DNA of 36,783 bases from Ruminococcus sp. UBA4275 (GTDB lineage: Bacteria; Bacillota; Clostridia; Oscillospirales; Ruminococcaceae). The translations under genes and the position numbers were made by a program. The notes beneath the pieces were generated by a model. The model was not told the origin of the DNA. It worked only from the letters and a program-made list of their open reading frames with translations, and ran no database searches. The stretch is from NCBI GenBank assembly GCA_002395085.1, contig DGVV01000150.1, positions 1-36,783 on the forward strand, in the 5' to 3' direction. This document shows, one piece after another, positions 24,182 through 31,815 of the stretch; the first letter of the stretch is position 1; the number at the start of each line of letters is the position of its first letter.

Positions 24182-25435
24182 TTACTCGTAGAGCGGATAC
24201 TTTGCACAGAGTGCGCAGACACCCTCGCGGATCTCATCTGCCTTGGTATCAAACTGCGTTGCTGCAAGATACATATACTCTGCAATTTTCTCCATATCCT
24301 CAGTCACAAGGCCGCGGCTCGTGACAGCCGGCGTACCGACGCGGATGCCGCTGGTGACCATCGGCTTCTCCGGATCGTTCGGGATCGCATTCTTGTTGAC
24401 CGTGATGTAAACCTCATCGAGACGATGCTCCATCTCCTTACCGGTGATGTGAACCGGACGGAGATCAACAAGCATCAGGTGGTTGTCTGTACCGCCGGAA
24501 ACAAGGTCAAAGCCGCGGTCAAGCAGGCCCTTTGCAAGTGCCTGTGCGTTGTCGATGACCTGCTGTGCGTACTTCTTGAACTCCGGCTTGAGTGCCTCGC
24601 CAAAGCAAACTGCCTTGCCTGCGATAACGTGCATGAGCGGGCCGCCCTGAATGCCGGGGAAAATCGACTTGTTGATCTTCTTTGCGATCTCCTCATCATT
24701 GGTGAGAATCAGACCGCCGCGCGGACCGCGGAGGGTCTTGTGCGTGGTGGTTGTCACGACATCTGCCAGACCAACCGGAGACTGGTGCAGACCGGCTGCG
24801 ACCAGACCTGCGATGTGTGCCATGTCAACCATCAGCATTGCGCCGTTGTTGTGTGCGATGTCAGCAAGCCGCTTGAAGTCGATTGCGCGCGGATATGCGG
24901 AAGCACCTGCAACGATCAGCTTCGGATGATGCTCCTTTGCAAGCTTCTCAACAGCGTCGTAGTCGATGTACTCGTCATCGCCCAGACCGTAAGAGATGAA
25001 GTTGAAATATTTACCGGAAAGATTGACCGGAGAACCGTGCGTCAGGTGGCCGCCGTGTGCAAGGCTCATGCCGAGAACGGTATCGCCCGGCTGGAGCAGA
25101 GCGAAGTAGACAGCAGTGTTTGCCTGTGCGCCGGAATGTGCCTGCACATTTGCAAAGCCAGCGCCGAACAGCTTCTTTGCACGCTCAATTGCAATCTCCT
25201 CAACGATGTCAACCGCTTCGCAGCCGCCGTAATAGCGCTTGCCGGGATAGCCCTCAGCGTACTTGTTCGTGAGGACGCTGCCCATTGCAGCCATGACAGC
25301 CGGAGAAACAATGTTCTCGCTGGCAATCAGCTCCAGATTTCTTCTCTGGCGGGCAAGCTCTTTCTGCATTGCAGAGCCGACTTCGGGGTCTACACTTTCG
25401 ACATAGCCAATGGTATCAATCAGATCCTGAAACAT
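24182..25435 (-). CDS. glyA: Serine hydroxymethyltransferase
   Basis: GlyA (417 residues, usual length) converts serine and tetrahydrofolate to glycine and methylene-tetrahydrofolate, using PLP. Its motifs are canonical: LIASENIVS near the N-terminus, YAEGYPGKRYYGG, the AHSGAQAN helix, DMAHIAGLVAAG and the PLP-lysine segment VTTTTHKTLRGPRGG. The C-terminal domain contains IRVGTPAVTSRG. AAAGGA lies 8-9 nt before the ATG. It has its own promoter and terminator, so it is a single-gene transcript. Confidence 0.98.
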   Translation of the reverse strand: MFQDLIDTIGYVESVDPEVGSAMQKELARQRRNLELIASENIVSPAVMAAMGSVLTNKYAEGYPGKRYYGGCEAVDIVEEIAIERAKKLFGAGFANVQAHSGAQANTAVYFALLQPGDTVLGMSLAHGGHLTHGSPVNLSGKYFNFISYGLGDDEYIDYDAVEKLAKEHHPKLIVAGASAYPRAIDFKRLADIAHNNGAMLMVDMAHIAGLVAAGLHQSPVGLADVVTTTTHKTLRGPRGGLILTNDEEIAKKINKSIFPGIQGGPLMHVIAGKAVCFGEALKPEFKKYAQQVIDNAQALAKGLLDRGFDLVSGGTDNHLMLVDLRPVHITGKEMEHRLDEVYITVNKNAIPNDPEKPMVTSGIRVGTPAVTSRGLVTEDMEKIAEYMYLAATQFDTKADEIREGVCALCAKYPLYE

Positions 25436-25487
25436 GATAAATTACATCCTTTCGGTTTATTACCCGATTTGCGGGCATACACCTAGT

Positions 25488-25516
25488 ATTATAGCACATT
25501 ATTCTGCATATTGCAA
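25488..25516 (-). promoter_or_regulatory. SigA promoter of glyA
   Basis: TTGCAA (25511-25516), a 17-bp spacer and TATAAT (25488-25493) on the minus strand. The leader of about 45 nt holds a small CCCG/CGGG hairpin just before the ribosome binding site. Confidence 0.85.
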
Positions 25517-25544
25517 GCACTTTTATAAATTTCTCTGCAAACAA

Positions 25545-25575
25545 ACGGGGACACATCGCAATGATGTGTCCCCGT
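25545..25575 (-). terminator. Terminator after the cohesin-dockerin gene
   Basis: ACGGGGACACATC (25545-25557) pairs with 25563-25575, a 13-bp perfect stem with a 5-nt loop. On the minus strand TTTGTTTG follows. It lies about 20 nt past the stop codon. Confidence 0.85.
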
Positions 25576-25595
25576 CAGGTTAAGCCTTGAATGAA

Positions 25596-26486
25596 TTATG
25601 CCTTGCCGAGATCAGTGTTCGGGATCAGACGTGCAAGGAAGCGCAGGAGCTTGGAGAGGTCGTTCGGATCAATCTTGTCGTTCTTCGCGACATCAGCATT
25701 CTTCTCGCCCTTTGCAGACAGAACCGCGGTAGCATCGCCGCCGACGTTTCTTGCAAGGTACACAGCATCCTTAACATCAACAGCATTGTCGCAGTTGACG
25801 TCGCCGTACAGCAGATCGGACGGATCATCATCCGTGCTGTGGGTGGATGTGGTCGTGGTCGTGGTCGTAGTAGTGGTGGTGGTGGTAACAGCAGAACCAA
25901 CAGCAACTTCACCGTCGATCATCAGTGCAGAGTAATCGGTGATGTCGGTCTTACTCTTGACACCAGAGAAGATGATGTCAGCGTTCTCGCCGCTTGCCTT
26001 CGGGTACTTTGCGCGGTTCACCGCGACACCCTGAAGCTTGGAAACATCGCCAGCCTTTGCGGTGGAATCAACCTTACCGCTGATGGTCAGAAGCGTGCCG
26101 TCCTTGCTGATCCAGTTGGAAGAATCGGTAGAACCGGTTGCCCAGACGATAACGATCTGCTTGCCGGTATCCTTCCACTCGAACAGCGTATCACCGAGGT
26201 CGCCCTCAGCTGCCTTTGCGCCGGTATTCGCAATGCTGCCCAGCTCAACACCAGTGATGTCGATCACAGCATCATCATAGTTGATTGCGAAATCAATCGT
26301 GCTGAGACCTGCGCTCGGAACGGACGCGAGGTCAACGGTAACCGAGAAGGTCTCACCCGGATTCTTGGTCTCCTTGCCGATCGTGACGGTCACGGGATCC
26401 GCAGCGGAAGCGGACAGACCAGCGGTCAGAACGGATGCGGACATTGCCATAGCCATCAGGCCGGAAACAATCTTCATCTTTTTCAT
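25596..26486 (-). CDS. Secreted adaptor scaffoldin: one cohesin and one dockerin
   Basis: The 296-residue protein has a signal peptide (about 1-28, ending SASA), a single cohesin domain (about 30-180: VTVTIGKETKNPGETFSVTV, then TIDFAINYDDAVIDITGVE), a linker of 13 consecutive Thr, and a C-terminal dockerin. The dockerin has two Ca-binding loops, GDVNCDNAVDVKDAVYLARN and a second built on NDKIDPNDLSKLLRFL. A cohesin binds dockerins of enzymes, while the dockerin plugs into a larger scaffoldin, so this is an adaptor like ScaC of Ruminococcus flavefaciens. It is not within a scaffoldin cluster here but between tsf and glyA. GGAGGAG lies before the ATG. A long leader of about 110 nt precedes it. 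Confidence 0.93.
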   Translation of the reverse strand: MKKMKIVSGLMAMAMSASVLTAGLSASAADPVTVTIGKETKNPGETFSVTVDLASVPSAGLSTIDFAINYDDAVIDITGVELGSIANTGAKAAEGDLGDTLFEWKDTGKQIVIVWATGSTDSSNWISKDGTLLTISGKVDSTAKAGDVSKLQGVAVNRAKYPKASGENADIIFSGVKSKTDITDYSALMIDGEVAVGSAVTTTTTTTTTTTTTSTHSTDDDPSDLLYGDVNCDNAVDVKDAVYLARNVGGDATAVLSAKGEKNADVAKNDKIDPNDLSKLLRFLARLIPNTDLGKA

Positions 26487-26598
26487 GTTTGTACTCCTCC
26501 AAAATATATGTTTGGTCTGTGCAGACGGCTTTGCCGCCGCACGCGTGGATGTCGGAAGGTCCCCTTCTTCCTTCCTTCACTCACATGATACCATCTAT

Positions 26599-26627
26599 AT
26601 CTTAACTGAATCTGAAAAAAAATGCAA
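26599..26627 (-). promoter_or_regulatory. Probable promoter of the cohesin-dockerin gene
   Basis: TTGCAT (26622-26627), a 17-bp spacer containing a T7 run, then TAAGAT (26599-26604) on the minus strand. The -10 is 4/6. The 110-nt leader contains a GGAAGG/CCTTCC hairpin and a GGC/GCC hairpin near 26530. Confidence 0.55.
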
Positions 26628-26767
26628 TGACTTTTTGTATCATCTTTATGACGAATTACACATTCCTCGGAGCAAATTCCGACTTTCTTGTGCAGCAAAG
26701 CAATTTTACGCATATTTTCTCTGGAATCAGTACAGATAACGCGCGAAATTTTGGTGATTTGCACAAA
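26628..26767. other. Gene-free stretch upstream of the cohesin gene
   Basis: With the leader and the terminator on either side, the whole gap from 26487 to 26830 is 344 bases. This middle part is AT-rich for the window and holds no credible gene. A reading frame at 26483-26764 lacks a ribosome site and resembles no protein I know. Confidence 0.6.
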
Positions 26768-26811
26768 GGACAGTACGCGTACCGGTGCTGAATCCGGCCT
26801 GCATACTGCCC
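26768..26811 (-). terminator. Candidate terminator after tsf
   Basis: CAGTACGC (26771-26778) pairs with GCATACTG (26801-26808) with one mismatch, enclosing CCGG/CCGG. On the minus strand it is followed by TCCTTTG, a weak T-run. Confidence 0.4.
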
Positions 26812-26830
26812 CTCAACTGTGCGATTTGGA

Positions 26831-27754
26831 TTACTTCAGCATGGAAGCGATTTCACCTGCGAAATCGTCAACGCGCTTCTCGATGCCCTCGCCGCAGATA
26901 AAGCGGACAAAAGAGTTGATCGTGATTGCTGCGCCTGCCTTCTTGCCGCAGGCAGCAACATACTGCTCAATGCTCTCGCCATCGCCCTTGACGAACTCCT
27001 GTGCGAGCAGGCAGTTATCCTTGTAGTAGACACCGAGCTTGCCCTCTGCGATCTTTGCGAGAACCTGCTCAGGCTTGTTTGCCATCTTGGGATCGTCAGC
27101 CATCTGTGCCATAACGATCTGCTTCTCCTGCTCGATGACCTCTGCCGGCACTTCCTCCTTCGTGAGGTAGGTTGCCTTCATTGCATCAGCCTGAAGTGCA
27201 ACGTCGTTGAGGCAATCCAGAACTGCCTCACTTGCGCCTGCCTCGGAGGTTGCTGCGACGAGAACGCCCTCCTTCTTATTGAAGTGGACATACTCCTTCA
27301 CGATGCCCTCAAGGCGTGCAAAGCGGCGGATCTTGAGGTTCTCACGGAACTTCAGGAAGATCTCCTGCAGTGCTTCCTCAACGGTGCAGTCCTTGCCGGA
27401 GAACTTGGTTGCATTCAGAGCATCCAGATCAGCCGGATTGGTCTCCAGAACGGTCTGTGCCAGGCCCTCGCAGAATGCGACGAACTCCTCGTTCTGTGCA
27501 ACAAAGTCGGTCTCAGAGTTGACCTCGACGATTGCGCCGGCGGTGTGATCTGCATTGGTCACTGCGATGACAGCGCCTTCAGCAGCGATTCTGTCAGCCT
27601 TCTTCGCCTGGTTTGCGAGGCCCTTCTCACGGAGGATGACGATTGCCTTCTCGACATCGCCGTCTGCCTCAGTCAGCGCCTTCTTGCAGTCCATCAGGCC
27701 GACGCCGGTGGACTTGCGGAGATCATTGACGTCTTTTGCGGTAAAGTTTGCCAT
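26831..27754 (-). CDS. tsf: Translation elongation factor Ts
   Basis: EF-Ts (307 residues) is the nucleotide exchange factor of EF-Tu. The N-terminal UBA-like domain and its signature are clear (VNDLRKSTGVGLMDCKKAL, then GDVEKAIVILREKG), followed by the two core subdomains (VEVNSETDFVAQNEEF and the later KEYVHFNKKEGVLV). A good AGGA-type site precedes the ATG. It lies 33 nt downstream of rpsB in the conserved rpsB-tsf operon. Confidence 0.98.
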   Translation of the reverse strand: MANFTAKDVNDLRKSTGVGLMDCKKALTEADGDVEKAIVILREKGLANQAKKADRIAAEGAVIAVTNADHTAGAIVEVNSETDFVAQNEEFVAFCEGLAQTVLETNPADLDALNATKFSGKDCTVEEALQEIFLKFRENLKIRRFARLEGIVKEYVHFNKKEGVLVAATSEAGASEAVLDCLNDVALQADAMKATYLTKEEVPAEVIEQEKQIVMAQMADDPKMANKPEQVLAKIAEGKLGVYYKDNCLLAQEFVKGDGESIEQYVAACGKKAGAAITINSFVRFICGEGIEKRVDDFAGEIASMLK

Positions 27755-27787
27755 TTTGGTTTCCTCCCGTGTATGATGATTTACAGA

Positions 27788-28525
27788 TTACTCAGCAGCA
27801 GCTTCCTCAGCAGCAGCAGCTTCCTCGGCAGCGGCTGCATCTGCACCCTGTCTGCCCTCGATGACAGCATTTGCGATGGTGCCTGCGATCAGCTTGACCG
27901 CACGGATTGCATCGTCATTGCCGGGGATGACGTAATCGACATCATCCGGATCGCAGTTGGTATCGACAATCGCAACAATCGGAATGCAGAGCTTCTTTGC
28001 TTCTGCAACAGCGATCTTCTCCTTGCGCGGGTCAACGATGAACAGTGCGCCGGGGAGACCCTTCATGTTCTTGATACCGCCGAGGTACTTCTCAAGCTTC
28101 TCGGTCTCAAGGGTCAGGTTTGCGACTTCCTTCTTGGGCAGCAGAGCGAACGTGCCGTCAGCTTCCATTGCGTGGAGCTGCTCAAGGCGCTTGATGCGCT
28201 GCTGGATGGTCTTGTAGTTGGTCATCATGCCGCCGAGCCAGCGTGCATTGACATAGTGGGAACCGGAGCGGAGAGCCTCCTCCTTGATGGAGTCTGCTGC
28301 CTGCTTCTTCGTGCCGACGAACAGAACAGACTTGCCCTGTGCAGAAAGCTCACGAACGAAGTTGTAAGCCTCCTCCAGCTTGCGGACCGTCTTCTGAAGG
28401 TCGATGATGTAGATGCCGTTGCGCTCCGTGAAAATGTAGGGAGCCATTTTCGGATTCCAGCGTCTGGTCTGGTGACCGAAATGCACGCCTGCTTCGAGGA
28501 GCTGCTTCATAGATACAACGCCCAT
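27788..28525 (-). CDS. rpsB: 30S ribosomal protein S2
   Basis: S2 (245 residues) is a 30S assembly protein. It begins MGVVSMKQLLEAGVHFGHQ and contains RRWNPKMAPYIF and ARWLGGMMTNY, all typical. The C-terminus is an Ala/Glu-rich tail (EEAAAAEEAAAE), a common extension in this group. The ATG at 28525 has AGGAGG at good spacing; the frame is open further upstream but that part is the leader. It is transcribed with tsf from a promoter about 130 nt upstream, through a strongly folded leader. Confidence 0.98.
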   Translation of the reverse strand: MGVVSMKQLLEAGVHFGHQTRRWNPKMAPYIFTERNGIYIIDLQKTVRKLEEAYNFVRELSAQGKSVLFVGTKKQAADSIKEEALRSGSHYVNARWLGGMMTNYKTIQQRIKRLEQLHAMEADGTFALLPKKEVANLTLETEKLEKYLGGIKNMKGLPGALFIVDPRKEKIAVAEAKKLCIPIVAIVDTNCDPDDVDYVIPGNDDAIRAVKLIAGTIANAVIEGRQGADAAAAEEAAAAEEAAAE

Positions 28526-28588
28526 GTTTTTATCCTCCTGTAGATAAAAGAAATTTGGTTTGTGACCTCCGGGCGCACAGGGAAGAAT

Positions 28589-28629
28589 CCGCCTCACAGC
28601 TTGCAAAACGCAGTCTGTGAACCGGGCGG
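28589..28629 (-). promoter_or_regulatory. Structured leader of rpsB-tsf
   Basis: In the leader RNA, nested stems form: CCGCC/GGCGG (28625-28629 with 28589-28593), CACAG/CTGTG (28615-28619 with 28595-28599) and TGC/GCA around a 5-nt loop. It lies between the promoter and the AGGAGG. S2 represses its own operon through its leader in other bacteria, so this hairpin is a candidate site. Confidence 0.55.
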
Positions 28630-28659
28630 CTGTGCTGAGCCCGTGCGAAGTGCGCTAAT

Positions 28660-28688
28660 ATTATACCATATTTCTCCGGAAAATGCAA
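28660..28688 (-). promoter_or_regulatory. SigA promoter of rpsB-tsf
   Basis: TTGCAT (28683-28688), a 17-bp spacer and TATAAT (28660-28665) on the minus strand. Confidence 0.85.
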
Positions 28689-28715
28689 GTGTTTCCCGTC
28701 ACAAATCCTGCTGCG

Positions 28716-28748
28716 GCGAAAAAAAGATCCTTGTGTCGATTGCACAAA
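28716..28748 (-). terminator. Possible terminator after the 279-residue membrane protein gene
   Basis: On the minus strand TTGTG and CACAA pair across a short loop, with GAT/ATC flanks, and are followed by seven T. The stem is short, but the T-run supports termination. Confidence 0.4.
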
Positions 28749-29588
28749 TCAATCCAGCAGCGGATCTGTGAAGGCGTAATCGCCGTAAAGCGAGAATACC
28801 CCCGGCACAGGCGCGTAAACTGCATTTTTAAGTTGCAGACCGCTTTTCAGTTTTATGGTCATCAGACACATTCCCCTGCACCAGAATTCCATTGCCTGCT
28901 GATAGCTTTCATCATCGGCATACTGAATCACGCCTTCTGCAAGGGTCAGCTTGCCGGTTTCACCGTACTCCGCACTGTATGCATCATAATACGCCTTTGC
29001 AAGCCCCGCCTCTCCGATGTCCGCTCCGAGTTTCGTGAGTTTGCCGCAGAAATCTCCCAGCGCTTCCGCATCCGTTATGACCTCCAGCAGCGTGCCGTCT
29101 GCATCGCGCACCTCAATCTGCTCGATTGTCTCCGCGCCCGCAATGCCGTAAGCCGCACAGACATCCGCCGCAGAGGGCGATTCATCCAGCGATGCAAACC
29201 CCGCAAGCTCATACGCCGCATACTGTCCGCTCCGCTCCGCAATCACCAGCGGACAGGGTGCTGCATCCCCGAAGGCTTTGCAGGCGTACAGCGGGCAGGA
29301 GACCGTCCCCGCCGACGACGGAAAACTCATCTCCCCGATGCGTTCGCCGCAGAGCGATTCATCCGCAGCAGCCGCATCCGGCAGATAGCTGCGCAGAGAT
29401 GCGCTGTCGCACAGCAGATAATGTGCGCCCTCAAATGTGAACTGCTCATAGCCGGTCTCGTAATTCGCGAGGGTCATATTCGCTGCAATGCGGCTCCACA
29501 TATAGTACCAGCCGCCCGCCAGCAGCAGCACCAGCGCAACGACGATGATGATGCCTTTGTGTTCCTTGATGATTTCCTTTGCTTTCAT
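28749..29588 (-). CDS. Uncharacterised membrane-anchored protein, 279 residues
   Basis: I do not recognise the family. One N-terminal membrane helix (about 12-32, GIIIVVALVLLLAGGWYY) is followed by an extracellular domain of about 245 residues. The domain contains a Cys-rich stretch (LLCDSA, SLCGER, VSCPLYACKAF, APCPLVI), so disulfides are likely. Later parts mention DGTLLEVITDAEALGDFC, which suggests an alpha/beta fold. AGGAGG lies 4-6 nt before the ATG. It follows the DUF2752 gene after 14 nt in the same direction, so the two probably form an operon. Confidence 0.75.
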   Translation of the reverse strand: MKAKEIIKEHKGIIIVVALVLLLAGGWYYMWSRIAANMTLANYETGYEQFTFEGAHYLLCDSASLRSYLPDAAAADESLCGERIGEMSFPSSAGTVSCPLYACKAFGDAAPCPLVIAERSGQYAAYELAGFASLDESPSAADVCAAYGIAGAETIEQIEVRDADGTLLEVITDAEALGDFCGKLTKLGADIGEAGLAKAYYDAYSAEYGETGKLTLAEGVIQYADDESYQQAMEFWCRGMCLMTIKLKSGLQLKNAVYAPVPGVFSLYGDYAFTDPLLD

Positions 29589-29602
29589 AGCTGCCTCCTA
29601 TA

Positions 29603-30007
29603 TTATATCAGATTGCGGATCACCGTGTATGCGCCCCAGAAAATCAGCACACCGATCCAGAACCACTTGTTCCGCGGGATGATGTGCCGCGCTGAACCGC
29701 TCAGATGCATCCAGCGTTCCGCGTACCACAGCAGCGCAAACACCGCCGCAAGCGGAATCATGACATTCTCCCGCAGCGCGCTGACCACATCCAGATGCGT
29801 CAGCGCGAAGACACTGTGCGTCATGCCGCAGGACGGACATTTCCAGCCGGTGAATGTGCGCAGCAGACACGGCGGCATAAACGGCATCACAAAGCGCGCA
29901 TACAGATATTTGATGCCGCAGAGCGCCGCTGCCGCCGCAAACGGCAGAATCGCAAGCGCCGCGGCAGACTGCCGTTTTGTAAGCTGATGCGCGGTTTTTC
30001 GCTTCAT
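29603..30007 (-). CDS. DUF2752 family small membrane protein
   Basis: The 134-residue protein has three membrane segments and the DUF2752 signature: CLLRTFTGWKCPSCGMTHSV (about 47-66), in which TG-x2-CP-x-CGMT is the conserved core. The function of this family is unknown; the cysteines suggest metal binding or a redox role at the membrane. It is the first gene of a two-gene unit with the 279-residue protein, and it runs divergently from the DUF2975 gene across 134 nt that contain an inverted repeat. Confidence 0.85.
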   Translation of the reverse strand: MKRKTAHQLTKRQSAAALAILPFAAAAALCGIKYLYARFVMPFMPPCLLRTFTGWKCPSCGMTHSVFALTHLDVVSALRENVMIPLAAVFALLWYAERWMHLSGSARHIIPRNKWFWIGVLIFWGAYTVIRNLI

Positions 30008-30053
30008 GCAGGTACGCCTCTCTCCTCTGAATTACTGAAAATCAGAAAAAATA

Positions 30054-30068
30054 TATCGAAAAACGATA
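30054..30068. promoter_or_regulatory. Possible operator for the XRE regulator
   Basis: TATCG (30054-30058) and CGATA (30064-30068) form an inverted repeat around AAAAA, with A-rich and T-rich flanks. It ends 8 bp before the -35 box of the DUF2975/XRE operon, a plausible place for autoregulation by the encoded HTH protein. Confidence 0.45.
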
Positions 30069-30076
30069 ATTTTCTA

Positions 30077-30105
30077 TTGACAAACAGAAAGTTTTGTGCT
30101 ATACT
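30077..30105 (+). promoter_or_regulatory. SigA promoter of the DUF2975/XRE operon
   Basis: TTGACA (30077-30082), a 17-bp spacer and TATACT (30100-30105). The leader to the ATG at 30142 is about 30 nt. Confidence 0.9.
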
Positions 30106-30141
30106 AAGTCCAACAGCCAATCAAGAAGGAGTGTGTACACA

Positions 30142-30594
30142 ATGAACCTCAAATGGACTGCTGAAAAATCCCTGACCCTCACCCGTATGCTGACGCTCGT
30201 GATGCTCGTGCTTGCCGGCGCAGCGCTGTTCTGCATCCCGATCATGACCGAATGGTATGATGCCGTTTCCGGTCACGGCCCGATCCGCAGCGTGCTGACC
30301 GTCTGCCTGTACCTGAGCGACTTTCTCGGCATCACCGCACTGGCGCAGCTCATGAAAATGCTCGAACACATCGCAAAGCAGAAGGTCTTTGTCGAGGAGA
30401 ATGCGCGCTGCCTGCGCCTGATCTCATGGTGCTGCTTCGCCGTCACCGCGATCTGGATTTTCCTCGCGTTCTTCCGCGAGCTTGCTCTGTTCGTCGCGTT
30501 CATCGCCGCTTTCGCCGGACTGGTCGTGCGCGTCGTGAAGAATCTGCTCGCAATGGCAATCGAACTGCGCGAGGAAAATGACTACACGATCTGA
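30142..30594 (+). CDS. DUF2975 family membrane protein (YoaS-like)
   Basis: The 150-residue protein has four hydrophobic segments and the DUF2975 pattern: an N-terminal helix pair, then a middle segment with EHIAKQKVFVEENARCLRLI, in which a helix end (F-x2-ENA-x2-LR) is the recognisable mark, and a C-terminal REENDYTI. The family is nearly always encoded next to a small XRE repressor, as here. It may sense a membrane signal and relay it to that partner; this is inference. AAGGAG lies 11 nt before the ATG. It is the first gene of the long plus-strand run. Confidence 0.88.
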   Translation: MNLKWTAEKSLTLTRMLTLVMLVLAGAALFCIPIMTEWYDAVSGHGPIRSVLTVCLYLSDFLGITALAQLMKMLEHIAKQKVFVEENARCLRLISWCCFAVTAIWIFLAFFRELALFVAFIAAFAGLVVRVVKNLLAMAIELREENDYTI

Positions 30595-30608
30595 AAGGAG
30601 CGGAGAAT

Positions 30609-30818
30609 ATGCCGATTATTGTCAATCTCGATGTGATGATGGCGAAGCGGAAAATCTCCGCAGGTGAGCTGGCAGAACGTGTGGACATCACACCCGCAAA
30701 CCTCTCCATCCTCAAGAACAACAAAGCAAAAGCCGTGCGGTTTTCCACGCTGGAGGCGATCTGCCGCGAGCTGGACTGTCAGCCCGGCGATGTACTGGAG
30801 TACGTCAAAGAGGAGTGA
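30609..30818 (+). CDS. Small XRE family HTH regulator (YozG-like)
   Basis: A 69-residue protein that is essentially one Cro/C1-type helix-turn-helix: VNLDVMMAKRKISAGELAER, then ITPANLSILKNNKAKAVRF and STLEAICRELDCQPGDVLEY. This short form is the one that accompanies DUF2975 proteins. It probably represses the operon promoter through the inverted repeat at 30054-30068. AAGGAGCGGAGA precedes the ATG. Its end, GAGGAG before the stop, also provides the ribosome binding site for the next gene. Confidence 0.92.
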   Translation: MPIIVNLDVMMAKRKISAGELAERVDITPANLSILKNNKAKAVRFSTLEAICRELDCQPGDVLEYVKEE

Positions 30819-30822
30819 TCTC

Positions 30823-31281
30823 ACGGAAAACTATGCATCATACACTGTCTCAGCGCGCCGCAGAAAGCCGCTGAACCTGAAACGAGGCATTCTGACCGCC
30901 GCGGCTGCTGTACTGATCCTGTTCCCGCTGCTTATCATGAAAGCGATGGTGCCGACAGACTGGCGCATCTTCACGGAAAGCCGCATCGAAACGCTGGAGC
31001 ATACCTTTCATATGGATCTCAGCGATGCAGACCCGGAGCGCTACTGGATTCCCGCCATCGCACAGGATATTCACGAGCGCTTCCGCTTCACCGTGGATGA
31101 TTACAGTGCATTCATGGAAAACTGCTTCTCCGGAGAGATCCTCAAAGCGCCGGAAGACGCAGATCTCTCCTTTGCAGCCTACAAATGCAGACCGTATCCC
31201 GACAGCAGGTATACGCTGTACATCGAATTTACCGGGCAGTACGGCAGATACCTCGCGGCACTCACAAGCTACACCGAATGA
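30823..31281 (+). CDS. Uncharacterised membrane-anchored protein with unusual start
   Basis: About 152 residues with one membrane segment near residues 20-40 (ILTAAAAVLILFPLLIM) and an extracellular domain. I do not recognise it. The start is odd. In this frame the only ATG nearby, at 30790, lies inside the XRE gene without a ribosome site. AGGAG at 30811-30815 has exactly 7 nt to an in-frame ACG at 30823, followed by ENYASYTVSARRRKP. Either ACG is used, or a former ATG has mutated, or the ATG at 30790 is used by coupling. The stop overlaps the ATG at 31278 of the next frame. Confidence 0.65.
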   Translation, partial: TENYASYTVSARRRKPLNLKRGILTAAAAVLILFPLLIMKAMVPTDWRIFTESRIETLEHTFHMDLSDADPERYWIPAIAQDIHERFRFTVDDYSAFMENCFSGEILKAPEDADLSFAAYKCRPYPDSRYTLYIEFTGQYGRYLAALTSYTE

Positions 31282-31295
31282 CGGAGGATCTACCC

Positions 31296-31811
31296 GTGAA
31301 ACACAAAAAAGCAATCTTCTGCACAGGAATCTGTGCGGCAGCACTGGCGGTCTCCGCAGCCTTCTGCAAGCCCGTCCGCTGGATGCTGAATCCGATGCCC
31401 CGCGTAAACGGCACGGTACATATCAGCATCGACGGGCAGCCCTGCTGCGAGCTCACCGCCAAAGACTGCAAGATCAGACGCAGCGAAATCACCGGCTCTC
31501 ATCACCAGTTTGCCAGGGACATCACTTATACTATGGATGACAGCACACTGCCGCAGATTGAGATCGTGGTTGCAGGGCCGAAATGGTGGAGCGCAGCGCG
31601 GTATGATCTCACCTATGATTTCGATTCGCACGGCTGGAACGCAGACGCAGACGGCACTGCCGAGATCGTCAATGAACGCGGCGAGTGGCAGACAGTCCCC
31701 GTTGACAATCTGCGGGTTCTGGGCAGCGGAGAGACCGCTAACATTCCGGAATATACAAACCTGCTGCATCCGGAACTGACCTTACAGAACAGTCTTGGCA
31801 TCTGGGGGTGA
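31296..31811 (+). CDS. Uncharacterised exported protein, paralogue of the next gene
   Basis: 171 residues, starting at GTG 31296, which has GGAGG 7-8 nt upstream; an ATG at 31278 overlaps the previous stop but lacks a site. An N-terminal signal or anchor (IFCTGICAAALAVSAAF) is followed by a domain with GTVHISIDGQPCCELTA. The same phrase, slightly changed (LQVTVDGQPVTLTA), appears in the next gene, so the two share a beta-rich domain. Two more regions, YDLTYDFDSHGWNADADGTA and the DNLRVLGSG end, complete the domain. Its function is unknown. Confidence 0.75.
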   Translation: MKHKKAIFCTGICAAALAVSAAFCKPVRWMLNPMPRVNGTVHISIDGQPCCELTAKDCKIRRSEITGSHHQFARDITYTMDDSTLPQIEIVVAGPKWWSAARYDLTYDFDSHGWNADADGTAEIVNERGEWQTVPVDNLRVLGSGETANIPEYTNLLHPELTLQNSLGIWG

Positions 31812-31815
31812 CCGC

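Noticed and set aside
25436..25487. A riboswitch upstream of glyA
   Set aside because: The leader is only about 45 nt with one small hairpin, too short for a glycine, THF or similar riboswitch.
26483..26764. A 93-codon minus-strand frame upstream of the cohesin gene
   Set aside because: It runs through the promoter and leader of that gene, lacks a ribosome site and has no protein-like pattern.
26819..28543. A 574-codon open frame on the plus strand opposite tsf and rpsB
   Set aside because: It is the exact antisense of two essential genes with normal codon use; the open frame results from GC-rich codon bias. Its composition (Leu, Cys, Asp rich) is typical of such shadows.
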